Positions 23,401 through 44,923 of a stretch of 64,000 nucleotides of DNA are shown piece after piece (positions within the stretch are counted from its first letter, which is position 1; every line of letters starts with the position of its first letter). Origin of the DNA: Marisa cornuarietis (lineage: Eukaryota > Mollusca > Gastropoda > Architaenioglossa > Ampullariidae); contig SMMW01000046.1 in assembly GCA_004794655.1 (NCBI GenBank), forward strand, positions 8,109,501 through 8,173,500, read 5' to 3'. Below the pieces are notes generated by a model, which was not told where the DNA came from, searched no databases, and saw nothing but the letters and a program-made list of their open reading frames with translations. Position numbers and translations under genes: made by a program.

Positions 23401-26120
23401 GATGACAATACCACTGAGAATGAAAATATGGGGATTTAGAGTCCTGATTTTGAGTTGCAAGAGATCACTTTTACACATTTCATTTTAGCCATAATTTAGC
23501 TAGTTTAAATACTTATGGCCACAGGGTGATTTATAGGTGAGGAAGAGTGACAAACATCTGCTGAGTAAACCTTTCAAAATGAGATTTGCATATTGTTCTT
23601 TTTACCAATATGCCATATTACTAGTCTGCCATAATTTATTTCAGAACATGACATTGAGTTCTGAGGCAGATAGGCATCTAATCTGTGACAGTAGAAAGCA
23701 AAGATGAGCGTTTAAAGGTAAGAATATCACAGCTTCAGCTATTTTTAATCTCTATATCTACTAAAGTTTACTTGTGGTCTTGAAACAGAATATTCAAAAA
23801 AAAAAAAGGGATAAAAAAGAACAAGAGGTTCAAGCCAGACAAACTAACTTTACATTTAAAGAATCTACATAAAGGAGGGTAAGCATATATGCTTATAAGA
23901 TGTGAAAACTAACATTCCTATTTGAGAAGCAGTTTATAAAAAAAATGCTGTACTTTCAACAGGTCACTCAAGGGAACAAGAAGGATGGAATGTTCAGAAA
24001 GCACATGAACCAAACGAAAAGTTCACAAGTCTGCACTGGGTTTCATGGAAATTAATTGGCTTCTACATAATGTACCAATGACAGCCCCCGGCCCCCGATA
24101 CAGAAAAATGGGGGAGGGGGAACTTGATAATTTCTTTTTAAAATTTTGGTTCATCTCCGATATCACCTGACTACTCCGTGAAATAGCCGGTTTAATTGTT
24201 AGTCTTAATTATAAAAATGTTTCACTGAAGGGTTTATAAATCAGTAGATGACTTCCTGGGTAATTGGAGACAGCTTTGAAAAACTCATCATTTATTACTG
24301 CTTTAGTGGTTTGTGGTCAGCAAAGCAAGCAGGTCATTATTATTCAAAGATATATTCATAGGCTAGAAACCTAGCTGTGGTTTTGCTCTTACAGCAATTA
24401 CTTAGGTGTCACAAAAGCAGACACCAGCATGTGAAGTTCACAGCTTTCCTGCTTTTAAAAAAGAGATGCTATGACTGTACATGATTTGCACACATCAACA
24501 TCTTGGCATGACCAAACGATTTCCTGTGACAAAAAGAAATAAATACAAAAGAAAAGTTTCCTTCTGATTCACTACTTTGGAATTTTAATAGCAGCATTAG
24601 TCAGGTAGGTGTTATTTCTTTCAGGGAACTGCTGAAAGTTGCTAAGTTTTGAATGTAGAAGTAAAAAGTATTTAAAAGCCTGCCAAAGTCTTAATATGAC
24701 TTTAATAGTTAGAAACAGTTTGTATCACATAGTGGACAAATTAGTACACTTCTCAAATATTACAACAGCTACAATAGACTCTTGCAGCTGCTAATAACTT
24801 GATACTGGAAAGTGACATCATCCCTGCAATGGAATGATTAAATTACAAGGAAGGAAAGTTCATTCCCAGACCATCAGCACCAATAAAATCTTGTTTGGTT
24901 CTGCTCCCATGCAATGACACATTTTTAGGGATAAGAATGTCAGGGAGCATGCATACTTCATGCTTCCCATACAACAACGAATAAGAATGTAAAATAGTTT
25001 GCACACCAACACCTCTTTTTTTTCTTATCCCAAGGTCTTTGATTTTAAAAGCCTTGGGTAAATAGGCCACAAAAGTAACACAATCTCTGTTAATTCTGTG
25101 TTCATCTTGTTGGTCTATGATACCTGAGATGTCTGGGGGATCTCAGAGCAAGTGGGATTCAAAGCCAGGATCTGATGTTTAAAGGGGTTGAGAGAGGGAA
25201 GGTGACAGAACCTTTGATATCTATAACATCACTGAATGGAATGACCAACACTACTGCATGCCGTGCAGAGGCTACTTTGCACAACTTGTGAAAGACCCAC
25301 ATTATGAAAAAGCTTGACATTAACGAATAAATTACAGCTATGCAAAATCAGGCACACATCAATAAAAGATGTTGTCTTGGCCAACAGTGAGAAAGTGCGT
25401 GTATGTGTGCGTGAGTTTTAAAAGCAAATGACTGAAGTATGTAGTTAGTTACCAAAAAAAAAAAAAAAAAACCCCAACAAAAAACAATAAAATAAACAAA
25501 AAAAAAAAAAAATAGAAGTAACTTTACCTTGTGACAGTTCAGTCTTGGCAAGAAAGGTGAAGCATAATTCACTGATCGTAATACAGCTCATTATAAGCAC
25601 AGCTGATAAATGTATCCCAATAATCTGCCTTCACCTGTATTTGCCACATGTTTTTTTGAAAGGAAAGTAGAATATTTTCACTACTAGATCCTGCTGTTTA
25701 TTTTGCCATTTAATTAATCAGTTGGTGCATCATGTCACTTGACCACAAGAAAAATGTGAAAGAAGAAGAAAGTTGATATTACACAATCTGCTCCATGTGG
25801 AAGTATATCACACACTCTTCGCCCTAACAGTATCCAAGAAAGCTGCCACTCAAGTATTTATAAGAACAAAGAAGATGATCTGCAATCTAAGCAAAACTTT
25901 GATGTCCCTGTTAGCAATCCAAAATTGCTAACAAAAGCAAGTAGCTCAGTTTCTGCAAACGTGGCTATAAAAGATGAGGCAGACAACGGCTATCATTTAA
26001 AAAACCAGTTAGGATCCCCCCCATCCCAACCCCACAATGAAACTGTGCACCAAGCCAAATAGTTGATGCCAAAGAGATAACACCACAAACAAAATGAAAA
26101 TATCACTAGCACTGACTTGA
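19810..26120 (-). other. Gene-free AT-rich stretch, probably including the MSK 3' UTR
   Basis: No ORF of known family on either strand. Read on the - strand it follows the MSK stop codon directly. Possible AATAAA signals (TTTATT on +) occur, for example, near 25697, about 420 bases past the stop, and near 20250. Which is used cannot be decided from sequence. A TG/TA microsatellite lies at 20384-20420, and A-rich tracts at about 25454-25515. Confidence 0.35.
20384..20420. repeat. TG/TA compound microsatellite
   Basis: About 8 TG units directly followed by about 10 TA units. Confidence 0.9.
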
Positions 26121-35249
<9,129 letters not shown>

Positions 35250-36025
35250 CTGCAACACAGAAATGTGACAAACTATCACCAGTTCTTCTCCACTGGGACT
35301 TCTTCTAATGTTTCAGTGCGGACACAATAAGTATTATTATGTCACTTCACTGACTGAACAAGTCAAGCAAAAAAGTATAATTTCATATTAATTTGTGCTG
35401 TTCACTTTCGATTCGGCTTGCAATCTCTTAACTAGTCAGCAATATCTATAGTCATTGCAGAGATGACCTACATATCTTGACCACGGCCGACTGTCGCTAA
35501 TGGGCTGTGAAAACTTGTCAACTGGCATCAGACACTAACATGTGTGGAGACTATACACATCATCCTATCCTGCGGCCAAAGAACAATGGAAAAGGTTAAG
35601 TCAACAGGAGCGTGGCACGCCCCTGGAGATTTCTGAAACAAGCCGCTGACGACAATTAAGGCCGAGGCTGACCGATTGCTATTTTTAAGTACAAAGATGA
35701 CGACCTGACACATGCCAGCAGAAAACAAAAATAGCCGTCCAATGGAACGAAACCGGAATTCCCAGTCACGTCACTCATGCCGGATACTGGTCGTCGCCAG
35801 ATCTGCGACCAGTGACGTTTGTCCCGATAATGAATACATCTTGTACGTCTGCGACTAATAAGCTTACATGTATGATAAGACTACATGAAGACTACCCTCG
35901 TGTTTATCACCCCCCCCCCCGGTCTTACTTTATTGCTACGTCCTCCTTGTCTTAGCCCCCTTCCTCTTTGTGCTTCTCGGTCAAAGTTACCCCCCACCCC
36001 GACCAAAATCCCCATACCAGACTAG
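35250..36025. other. Sequence just upstream of the first visible MSK exon
   Basis: Should be intron or 5' region of the MSK gene on the - strand. No exon with a start codon could be placed. A short ATG frame near 36013-35984 followed by a GT would fit the phase, but it encodes an unconvincing MGILVGVG-like peptide. Confidence 0.3.
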
Positions 36026-36029
36026 ATAT

Positions 36030-36318
36030 CTAGTCTCTCTGCCCATACCCTGTTTTCCGACCATGAAAAAAAAAATCTTCATAAAGTGGAAGCTTCAAAT
36101 CCATCGCGCTCTGAAGTCGTTCAGCCACCTGTCCACAGTCCACACCTGCGTCTAGCACGGACAATCGATGAAGACAAATAAGCTGTCCCTTCAAACCGAC
36201 CAATTCATCTCCCAGGCTGATACTGTCTTTGCCTCCAACAAATCTCTCTGGCAGCCGAACGTTTCGTCTAATCTGCGCTTTAACACTGCTTTCTATCAGT
36301 AACAATTCATCTTACAAT
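36030..36318 (-). pseudogene. Unassigned ORF with protein-like composition
   Basis: Open on the - strand from about 36317 to 36030 (about 90 codons). It reads like real protein: alternating charged and hydrophobic residues, for example SVKAQIRRNVRLPERFVGG, then SLGDELVGLKGQLICLHRLS and VDCGQVAERLQSAMDLKLP. The last 20 codons, after a T-run encoding FFF, look non-coding. An AG precedes the frame near 36319 (gtaattgtaag), so it could be an exon or a decayed gene piece. I recognise no family and give no function. Confidence 0.3.
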
Positions 36319-36388
36319 TACTACAGAAAAAAGTATTGCAGTGTAGGAGAAATCGTTTTTTCTGACTTTATTTGAATCGAGTCACACG

Positions 36389-36533
36389 CAGTGGCGTAGG
36401 AAGATGCTCGGCTTTGGGGGGGGGGGGCAAGCTCCATGCTGACAATGAATAACGTTCACATTCTTTCCTTCCCAGCATCTTGTTTTTGGCGGGGGCGGCT
36501 GCCCCCATCCCCCCCCCGGTTCCTACGCCACTG
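36389..36533. mobile_element. Small hAT-like MITE, copy A
   Basis: Begins CAGTGGCGTAGGAAGATG and ends GGTTCCTACGCCACTG. It is flanked by a perfect 5-bp duplication, ACACG at 36384-36388 and 36534-36538. The 145-bp interior has G and C runs and is about the same as copy B at 37247. CAGTGGCGTA ends with 5-bp duplications suggest a hAT subgroup; Transib also makes 5-bp duplications. Confidence 0.85.
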
Positions 36534-36539
36534 ACACGA

Positions 36540-37240
36540 TTGACACGAAACATCCCTGCCAAATCGTTCAAGCGCAACGCGTCTGGTCCAATGAAACTTG
36601 TCGCAGCTTACCGCCAGGCGGCAAAGGTGCGGCAAACGCTCCGCGAGAAAACGAAGAGCACTGAGAGGCGAAGATCACTGCAGAAACTGTGGCGGAAGAA
36701 GCACGCAGATGGCTGCATGGTAACCGTTGTCAGAGCTAACAGATGTGCGCCTCCACACACACACGCGCGTGTGGACCTGGGCATTCACACTCGCTCCGGC
36801 GTGACACTCAAACAAAAAGTGCTGACGTAGCGAATGCACTAGGCTGATGACGTCAACTGGCGGACAAGAGCGGTGATTAAACGGCTGGAAAAGGTGGGAA
36901 GTTCGCGAAAAGTGTTTACGCAAAAGCGGTCAAAAAATAAACCTCACAGTTTATGTAATGTCATTCGAGAGCTGGCATAACAATCGTTATTTACGTCTCG
37001 CAGGTGTCTAAATATAGAATTTACCAGTAAACATGAACACCTGGTAAATGAGGAAACTAAAAAGATGTGCGTAATAATAAAAAGGTGCCTGCAGGATGTA
37101 ACACCACACACACCCCTCACCCCACTTACAAACACATTTCATTATAAGTCTACACATTAACACATATCGTCCTCTTGTCCCAATTAGTCTCTGTCAACAG
37201 GCGAGAAATTCTCTCTGCCTTCAGGAGTTATTTAACCTGA
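36540..37240. other. Spacer between the two MITE copies
   Basis: Moderately GC-rich. Open frames on both strands near 36.5-36.9 kb overlap each other and show no known family. No gene supported. Confidence 0.3.
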
Positions 37241-37246
37241 CACTTA

Positions 37247-37386
37247 CAGTGGCGTAGGAAGATGGTCGGATTTGGGGGGGGGGGCAACTCCCATGTTGTC
37301 AGTGAACGATGTTCACATTCTTGCCTTCCCAGCATCTTTCATGAGGGGGCGGCTGCCCCCCTTGCCCCCTGGTTCCTACGCCACTG
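37247..37386. mobile_element. Small hAT-like MITE, copy B
   Basis: Same element as 36389-36533 in the same orientation: CAGTGGCGTAGGAAGATG to GGTTCCTACGCCACTG. It is flanked by a perfect 5-bp duplication ACTTA (37242-37246 and 37387-37391). Different target bases in the two copies show two independent insertions 0.7 kb apart. Confidence 0.85.
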
Positions 37387-37614
37387 ACTTACGCTGTCCA
37401 GCAGGTGGCTGTCATGGCATTTTCTGAGTGTCGTGTATACAACGGCCTTCGCTATATAGTCAACAAAATGTCCGAGTGAAAAGACCATTTTGCAAAGCTG
37501 CTCACGTTTCCTCTAGTGTATGTTTATTAAGCACAGCCTTAAACATGAGCGAGATATTTCAAAGTAAGAAATCGGATCCTACATGCTATAAGCAAAAAGG
37601 ACGACTGGAAAAGT

Positions 37615-37815
37615 AGGGTATATGCCACTAGCAAGCTACTATGTCACTAACAGGCTATCAACTATATGGCACTAGTAAGCGACTATGTCACTGACAAGCT
37701 ACCAACTACATGGCACTAGCAAGCTATCAACTATATACCACTAGAAAGCTTTGGCACTAGCAAGCTACCAACCATATACCAATAGCAAGCTACCAACTAC
37801 ATGCCACTAGCAAAC
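37615..37815. repeat. Degenerate minisatellite, unit about 27 bp
   Basis: Repeats of the pattern atgccactagcaagctacca with variants such as atggcactagtaagcgacta, about seven to eight units with small indels. Confidence 0.8.
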
Positions 37816-40800
37816 AAGCCTCTGTATATGCCTGCGTCAATTACGGCGCAGATCATTGAGAACGAGTGCTACTACTTTTGCCAGCTAGCTCAGACCTGGT
37901 TATCAAGTACATCAATGTGAGTGTGAGGAGTGCGGCACAAAAAAGAAAAGGACTCCCCCCCCTCCTCTCCCATCTCCTAGCCGTGGTGCATCTACTTTGA
38001 CACGACAAGGAGTCACGCACGCACTACAGGGGCCTTGCCATTATCATGCTTCTTGAATGTTTGCTAAGGGGGGCTTCCCTGCCATCCACAGTGCTCGTGC
38101 TAACTGACGAAGCCTGCAAGGACAGGCGGCAAAACCCCAGTATTCTAAGCCCACATTTATGTAACTCTCTCTCTCTGTGTGTGTCTTCTGAGCCCCCGTT
38201 TATGTAAGCTCTCTCTCTCTCCCGCAGTCTCTTTGTATGCTCGACCTGACCTCGGCGCCTTGAACAGCCCACGCATCAACGGTATGGAAAACATACAATC
38301 CCACAACGCTACTGGCTATATTTCCGAGTTCAAACAAGGATATTTTGGTTCAACGGCCTGCTCAGTCGCTGTGGGGAAGGGAGAAACAAGACGTATAATG
38401 GAGTATTAGTGTGTGAAAACATCAGCCGGGCGCCGACAGGAAGGCGACACAGGGTACAACGCGCCATCACTGCGTAATGCAGAAACTCTGATAACCACTT
38501 GCGAATTATAAATTTCCTGCCGACGAATATACGTCTAATATCTAATACACACGCCTTCCTTCACTGCAGGGGAGAGAGCAGCGACTATCGAGACCCTGCG
38601 GTCGATCAGAAACCGACATTAAGGATAAAAGCGACCTTGCCGTAAAAACATCTTGTTTCAGTGTCACTGTGGAAAGGAACTTGCTGGAACTCTTGTGGAC
38701 TCGGTTCTGACACACCAACTGGCCGTCAAGTCCAAATCCAAGGACACACTGTCGGTGCCTACACCGATGCACACAGACATTCATAAAAGCACACAGAATC
38801 TTAAACTGATATTACAGTGTATGTTCGCACGCGCGCGCGCACACACACACACATACGCATGTGGAAGATCGCACACAAATCCTACCCTTATAATAATGCA
38901 TGGTTTTAGCGTTTAAGAACAAAAATGAGACCTGGGCAACATACGAGGGACAAAAGAACAAGCAAACAACAAATAAACGACGGAAGGATAAACATATACT
39001 ACAGCCATTGTTAGTGCACAAGCCCAATCGGTAACGGACATACATCAACAAATGAGTAAAATAAACAAAGAAACGCACAGACAGAGAGACAAAGTAGTGT
39101 CTGATAACGAGGACGATACTATGTGACAAGTGAGGGTGGCCCGGGGCCCAGCCTGTACTTACGAATGCCAAGTACACGTGTTATGTAAATAAGAAAGCGA
39201 GAGTTCCTCAAAACTTAAAAAAAAACAAAAACCAAAGCAGTTGACCGTGCTCATGTCTGTGCTCACGTTAGGCTTTTTGTCAGCTGTCACTAATGTAGCA
39301 CGCGCAGCTACGTTTTTGTCCTTCTCCGTGTGAACCGCGCAGATTTACCCCAAATGACAGGCAGCCTCAGCGTGTTCCCGCATTGCGCGAGGTTCTCCGT
39401 GAAAATATAAACAGCCATGAAGACCGCGGTAAACACAGATTATTACCCGTAAACAAATTATTATTCTTATCAAGTCTTACTTCAAGGTCTATTCTGTTCG
39501 CGGTCACATTAAATGTGGCGGGGCAGGAAAACATTTCGAGGGTGTTAGCGCCAGGTAAACATCACCACAGAATTGCGGCAGTTGCGCCACGTGCAGATGA
39601 TCTCCCAACATAACACCCCCACCCTCACCCCGCCAATTCAGCAGTGTGGAGGTGCGTAGGGCGGGGGGAGGGTGTGGGGGGGGGAATGAACGTGAGAAAT
39701 ACGGACAACACTGTCCTTGAAAGTCTGACCACAGTGTTACAGAGGTCATGGTTAAGTTCGCGAGTTCACGGGGTCAACCAAAGCCCTCGAGGATGAAAGC
39801 GCTGGGCAGGCATGGACGTCATGTGTACAGACACTGCAGCTGGTGCTAAGAAGCTGTGTCGCCTAACCAGAGCAAAGGAAACTGAAGCCACGGAAGTTCG
39901 CTGAACCAGGATATAGCCTCAATCGTGTTTACAAGTTCTTGCAAACTAAGCCATACAACAAACAGCTATGTCTTCGGTGTCCCCGTGCCTTCTCCGTGCA
40001 CGCATGCCAGAGAGAGAGAGAGAGAATGAGGGACAAAGAAAGAATATGGATGGAGATGAGGTGACGGAAGAAAGGCAACCAATGCGTCAGACGGTAGGTC
40101 TCATGTGATACGAAATTATTTTTGGAAGCTAAACTGTTTTCCACCCCGCAGTACATCTTATGGTGAATAAATTACATCTTGATAAACGTATTGACGGCCA
40201 CATTATTAAGTAAGCATGAATGATAACCAGATAAAACACAAGGCTGCTCAGTCTGGGTGTTTTACGCGTTCCGGTATGGCAAGCTGTAGCTTCTTGTCAT
40301 CTCCGGACTTTCAAACTCAACGTAAATAATAAATAAATAAATAAAGGGCTGTACGGTGAAAGAGGCGGCAAAGTCGGCGAAGTATACAAATCAGGCGTCG
40401 AAGGCTGAACGAGAGGCGGGAGCGGGGATATGATGAAGTGATTGGTCGCTGGTAAAACCCATCGCATGATGACCAACTGCACCACCGTCTCCATCAGTAT
40501 GACACAAGTTGACGTGGTGTCGGATCGATGACCACTAGTCTGTTGGTCAGTCTGACACAAGCGGGGCTCGCCCAACAAGGCCTTGATCGCTGACCTGACA
40601 ATAACATATGATACTCAACCACGAAAGTCGCCCCTACTCGGACACTTCTGATAACAGCCCTCGACTACTCTAAACAATCCTGTGATGACAATACTGGTTC
40701 TAGTGATGTTACCGGCACCTTTTGTTCCGCGAAGATATAAGCGACAGACAGGATTAGACACAATTTTTATAGTTATATCCCGTTCCCATTCATAGATGGA

Positions 40801-41400
40801 ACTTCTACACTATGACCGAATTTTAAATACAAGCGATCGACAGCCAAATACAACTTTTTCAAGGTCGTCTGTACACTGTATCTGAGGAGTCTAGGAAATC
40901 GGATCACAAAAACATGGACGTAGAAGCTGATGTTTACATTGTAGCTTATTTTATCGTTCGAGAAAATGTCATTTAGAGTTTGTGCCCTAGATGTTAGCAA
41001 ATGCACAGAGGTTTCAAAGTGAAATGTGATCACAGAGGGCTGACATCTTTTCAAACGTGACTACAATCTGTTAATTTTTGTACAACTAAACCCAGAACTG
41101 GTTATGTTATTTCCGAATGCCGGTGTAAAAAAAAAAATCGAGATTATGTAAATTATGGCAAGCCTATGACAACAGAAAAAGGTCACTGACCGCATGTCAT
41201 CTTGAAGAGCAAAACCTTGTAAACTGCACGTGAATGCAACTAGTAACCACTCCACAACACACGCAGCCTTCACGAATCTCCGGTCACGTTGAGGGTTACT
41301 GCAGCCATCTGCTGCCAAAGCACTTTTCCTTGAGCCTTCTCAACAAAGTGGAAAGTCCGCGGGGTCAGAGAGGCAGTTTGGTGTCAGCGGTCGGCAGGTA
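37816..41400. other. Gene-free, microsatellite-bearing stretch
   Basis: Scattered CT, AG and CA/CG runs (38165-38222, 38829-38852, 40010-40025). Many short ORFs on both strands, none with domains or splice logic. This may lie in the MSK first intron or in intergenic DNA. Confidence 0.3.
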
Positions 41401-41429
41401 CTTTAGACTGCGACGAACACTACACGTCC

Positions 41430-41650
41430 TCACATGCTGAGTATCGCGTTGACAGCGCAGCCCTGCCCACTGCCCGACTTTTCGTTGCTCCACTTTGAGA
41501 GCAAAGTGTCGTCTGCTCGCTCTCGCGCGCCGAACGTCCGGACATGCGCACAAGGCCTGGCATCGCGCGCCGCTCGCGACAAGACGGCGCGTGTGCGGAT
41601 GTACGCGGCAGTCTCTTCTCGCTCCAACCTCGCCGACGACTTTCGAAACG
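41430..41650. promoter_or_regulatory. CpG-dense patch, possible promoter
   Basis: CpG crowding not seen in the AT-rich first half of the window (runs such as cgcgcgccgaacgtccg, catcgcgcgccgctcgcgac and aagacggcgcgtgtgcgg). Long ORFs are open here in several frames on both strands, as expected of GC-rich, stop-poor DNA rather than of one gene. It could be a start region for the - strand kinase gene or for another transcript. No TATA or start site can be named. Confidence 0.25.
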
Positions 41651-41699
41651 TGCAGTACGAAACGTTAAGTATCGATACAACATACAGGAATGCACTTTC

Positions 41700-43290
41700 T
41701 CACGACTCCTCCGTAGCATGCGCTCTAGGGCCCTTCCCCCACAAGTCAACGCCTCCTGGAAACGGCCCGACCTTGTTTCCCCCCCCCCCATGATCCATCG
41801 CACTCGCTGTCACTCTGTGTCTGACCAGTCAAGGTCAACCAACTTGCTGGGAGGTGTGGCGGGGTTTTCCTTGCCGGTGATTCACTTCGTTTCCCGAAGG
41901 CTGCGGCTGGCCCACTTCAGTTTCAGTGCCACCATCCGCGAGATGATCAACCGAGAGTCAGTTCCGTCAACTTAAGAACTTGCTTACTCAGTGTGTGTAT
42001 ACTTTATCCCTCTGTGTGCGTGCGTGCGCGTGTGTGTGCGTGTGTGTGAGAGACAAATCTTCATTGAGGAAGGTGGTCAATAAGCTAGTTTTTGTTTTTT
42101 GTTGTTATTGGTTGGTTTTTATACCGAGCCTCGGCCAAAAAAGGAGGGAAGAATATGATAACTTCCTAAACTGCTGTAATAACAAAAAGTGTATGACATA
42201 AGAGAGAACGGCGAGGTTAAAATATTATAAAGGTAGTTATTAATTCGTATTTACAGGACAGTCCAAGAGTCGGGAAGTATCCACCAAAAAGCTTTATGGT
42301 ATTCATTAAGTTCAATACGAAGCACGTTGCTACGTTCACTAATGGTAAATCAGAGACCTCAGCAAAGTACCCTAGATTTTGGTTCAAATATTTCAGCGAT
42401 TATTGTCTCAAGCAGCTTAATGAGTTCACTCAAGAGAGAGAGAGAGAATCTAAACTGTCCAAGACATGCTGAACATGCCTACACCCCTCGGTGACGAAAG
42501 ATCTGATAAACAACACGTACATCTGCTATTGCGCAAACTTCAACGCCGTTCACAACAACAACACAATCGTCACCGTCTCACGACAGGGATAGTCCTTGGC
42601 GTCGTCTCAAGGTGTCTGCTTGCTCTCCTCTACCTACCCCCACCCTCTCCCACTTGCTCTCGCAATCCACATGCGCGTACACGCAAACACATAGCGGAGA
42701 AGCACGAAAAAAGCAAATAAGTGTTTTCAACCTGCACCTGAAGACCGCAGCCAGTGGAGGCCCATCCCAACGTAGCACACTTCAACGTCGACCTCATAGC
42801 ATTATCTCCCGAGCCATGACCCCGACCCCTCCTTAAACTTCGCTTCCTTGTAATCCTCCCTCCATCCCCTTTTCCCCCTACAGGTCCGAAGTCGACCAGG
42901 AAACAGCCAAAGTTGTCTGGCGAATGCTGCACGATGTAATTTACCAGCTTCCCCCCACTCCACCCCAAGCCACCCATTAGATTACCCAAGCGGCGAGGCT
43001 GACGTTTCTTCATCAGGTGAAGCTGGGTAGCAGCGCCGCTGCATCGTGGCTGGCTAACAGTTCCAGGACGAAAACTAGCTTTATCTGCTTTCTACAAGTG
43101 ATCATCTTTAAAAAAAAACCCAGAAAATCGTCTGTCGTTGCATTGGAATCGATTTCACTCGGACTAATAATGATAACACAGTAAATAAAATTAAAAAAAA
43201 AAACTTGTAGGCGCAGATCTCGCGACTACATGCGCTCTTACCGATCTCATTTTTGGTTTCAAGACCGAGAAGTGAGTGACCTCAACACTC
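41700..43290. other. Gene-free stretch
   Basis: Mixed composition with GT/CG and AG simple repeats (about 42005-42050, 42436-42448). No recognisable protein, RNA or transposon. Confidence 0.3.
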
Positions 43291-43299
43291 GACAAGCCT

Positions 43300-43690
43300 C
43301 GGCCTAGCCCCACAACTCGCTATTTCAGACATGGCCTAGCCCCACAACTTCTAGCTCTGTCAGACACGACCTACCCCCACAAAAAAACTCGCAGGGTTAT
43401 ACACCACGACGTAGTGATAGTAATAACCTAGTACACTAACACCTATGTAGCTGACATCACCTTAGCTCCACAACCGGACAACCCCTCTATGCCCCACATC
43501 TGGCAGAGTCTGACATCCATTTCTCTAGATCCCCAGCAAACCGAAATGTCAGACATGACAACTCTTCGCAGCATCAGACATGACAACTCTTCACAGCATC
43601 AGACACCAGTTTGCAACGTCAGACATGACAACTCTTCACAGACATCGGCCGAACACCACCTCGCAACGTCAGACATCATCTAGCCCCACA
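43300..43690. repeat. Degenerate tandem repeats with gcctagccccacaac and tcagacatg cores
   Basis: The left half repeats the sequence cctagccccacaac two to three times. The right half (43548-43680) repeats tcagacatgacaactcttc three times with variants. The composition keeps short frames open, so ORFs here are not evidence of coding. Confidence 0.65.
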
Positions 43691-43699
43691 ACACACGGT

Positions 43700-44887
43700 A
43701 GCAGCCGAAAAGGAGTAGAGGGGGTCCTGAGGAGACAGTGGCAGGGAAGTGTCAAGGCGTGAGATGCTCGTGGCAGCAGCCAGCAGCACAGCGGTATCAC
43801 GTCCCTTTGAAGTTAAAACAAACAGGGGCCTTAATCCGCACGGCAAGTAAGCTGACCACAGACGTCTTGTGCACCGCTTTAACCTCGCTAATCCATCGGC
43901 ATGCGAGGTTGGGTGGGTGGGGGGTAGATAAAGGATGAGATGCTGCTGTAACGGAGCTTGGATGACAGATGAGACTGGAGAAGTGTGGCCAGAAGGGAGA
44001 AGATGAAAGAAGAGGAGAGGGTAGCAACAACCTGTCGCACGGCAGGTGAGTGAGGACAGGAGGCTGGCAGTCGCCGGTGTCTCCTCCTCCTCCGTCCACA
44101 CACATACTCTGTCCGTATTCCCGGCCACTCTCCACTTTGCTAGACGAGCAAACAAGTGCTATGATGTGGTTTCGGCTTTCTTGCCTCCTTTTGTGAGCCG
44201 GCACATCCAACCGGATACTACAGCGCGCGAGACCCCTGTGCTCTCTTGTGACGTGCGTCACAGCAGCACAGCATAGAAAATTACATCTCCAGCGTTCGAG
44301 GCCCCCTCTGCGCGTTTTATTTTCCTTCGCGTATCGGCGCTTTACTCAGATCACTTTTATATATCAATATGTATCAGTAATCACTACGTCTATAAGCATC
44401 TATCAATTATGAATATGTGTAAGAAACCAGAAATATTTGTGTTTTTTAACATGCAGTAGCTGAACAATTACATCATCAACGATTTTCGTGTCATCCGGCT
44501 GTTGACATCACCGTGACGACTCAGATATTCTTCCCTTCGGGGCTGCACGTTCGCTCTCTCCTCAACTTCTTATGTTAAATCATGGCGGTGTGACAGCGTA
44601 CAGTTAATCATTATGTAGCGCACCTAGGACTGCTGATCACAGCACCACAAATCAACAACGAAGCAAACGTTCACGATGGCAATAAAAATGGTGGTGGGGT
44701 GGGGGGAAGCTTCGCGGAAAAGTAGCAGCTTAGTGTCGCGATTAGTTTGCCACATGTAGGCAGGCGGCGATAAGAGAAGAGATAGAGGACCTGTAAGGTG
44801 AGGTACAGGGTGACGTTTTGTTTCTGGAGACTGGCATTCGCTCCTTGGGGAGCTACTTTTAGTGGATCGTTCTGTGTCTGATCTCTG

Positions 44888-44923
<36 letters not shown>

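Noticed and set aside
35984..36013. Short ATG frame with a phase-compatible GT as a possible MSK first exon
   Set aside because: Encodes only a Gly/Val-rich eight-residue peptide created by a G-run; no resemblance to MSK N-termini and no other support.
39480..39535. ATG frame followed by a GTAAGA donor on the - strand
   Set aside because: Ends in phase 0, whereas the first visible MSK exon needs a phase 1 partner.
41420..41975. Overlapping ORFs of 119-143 codons on both strands
   Set aside because: GC-rich, CpG-dense DNA with few stops. The proteins are Arg/Ser/Ala/Pro-rich without domains, and opposite-strand frames are equally long.
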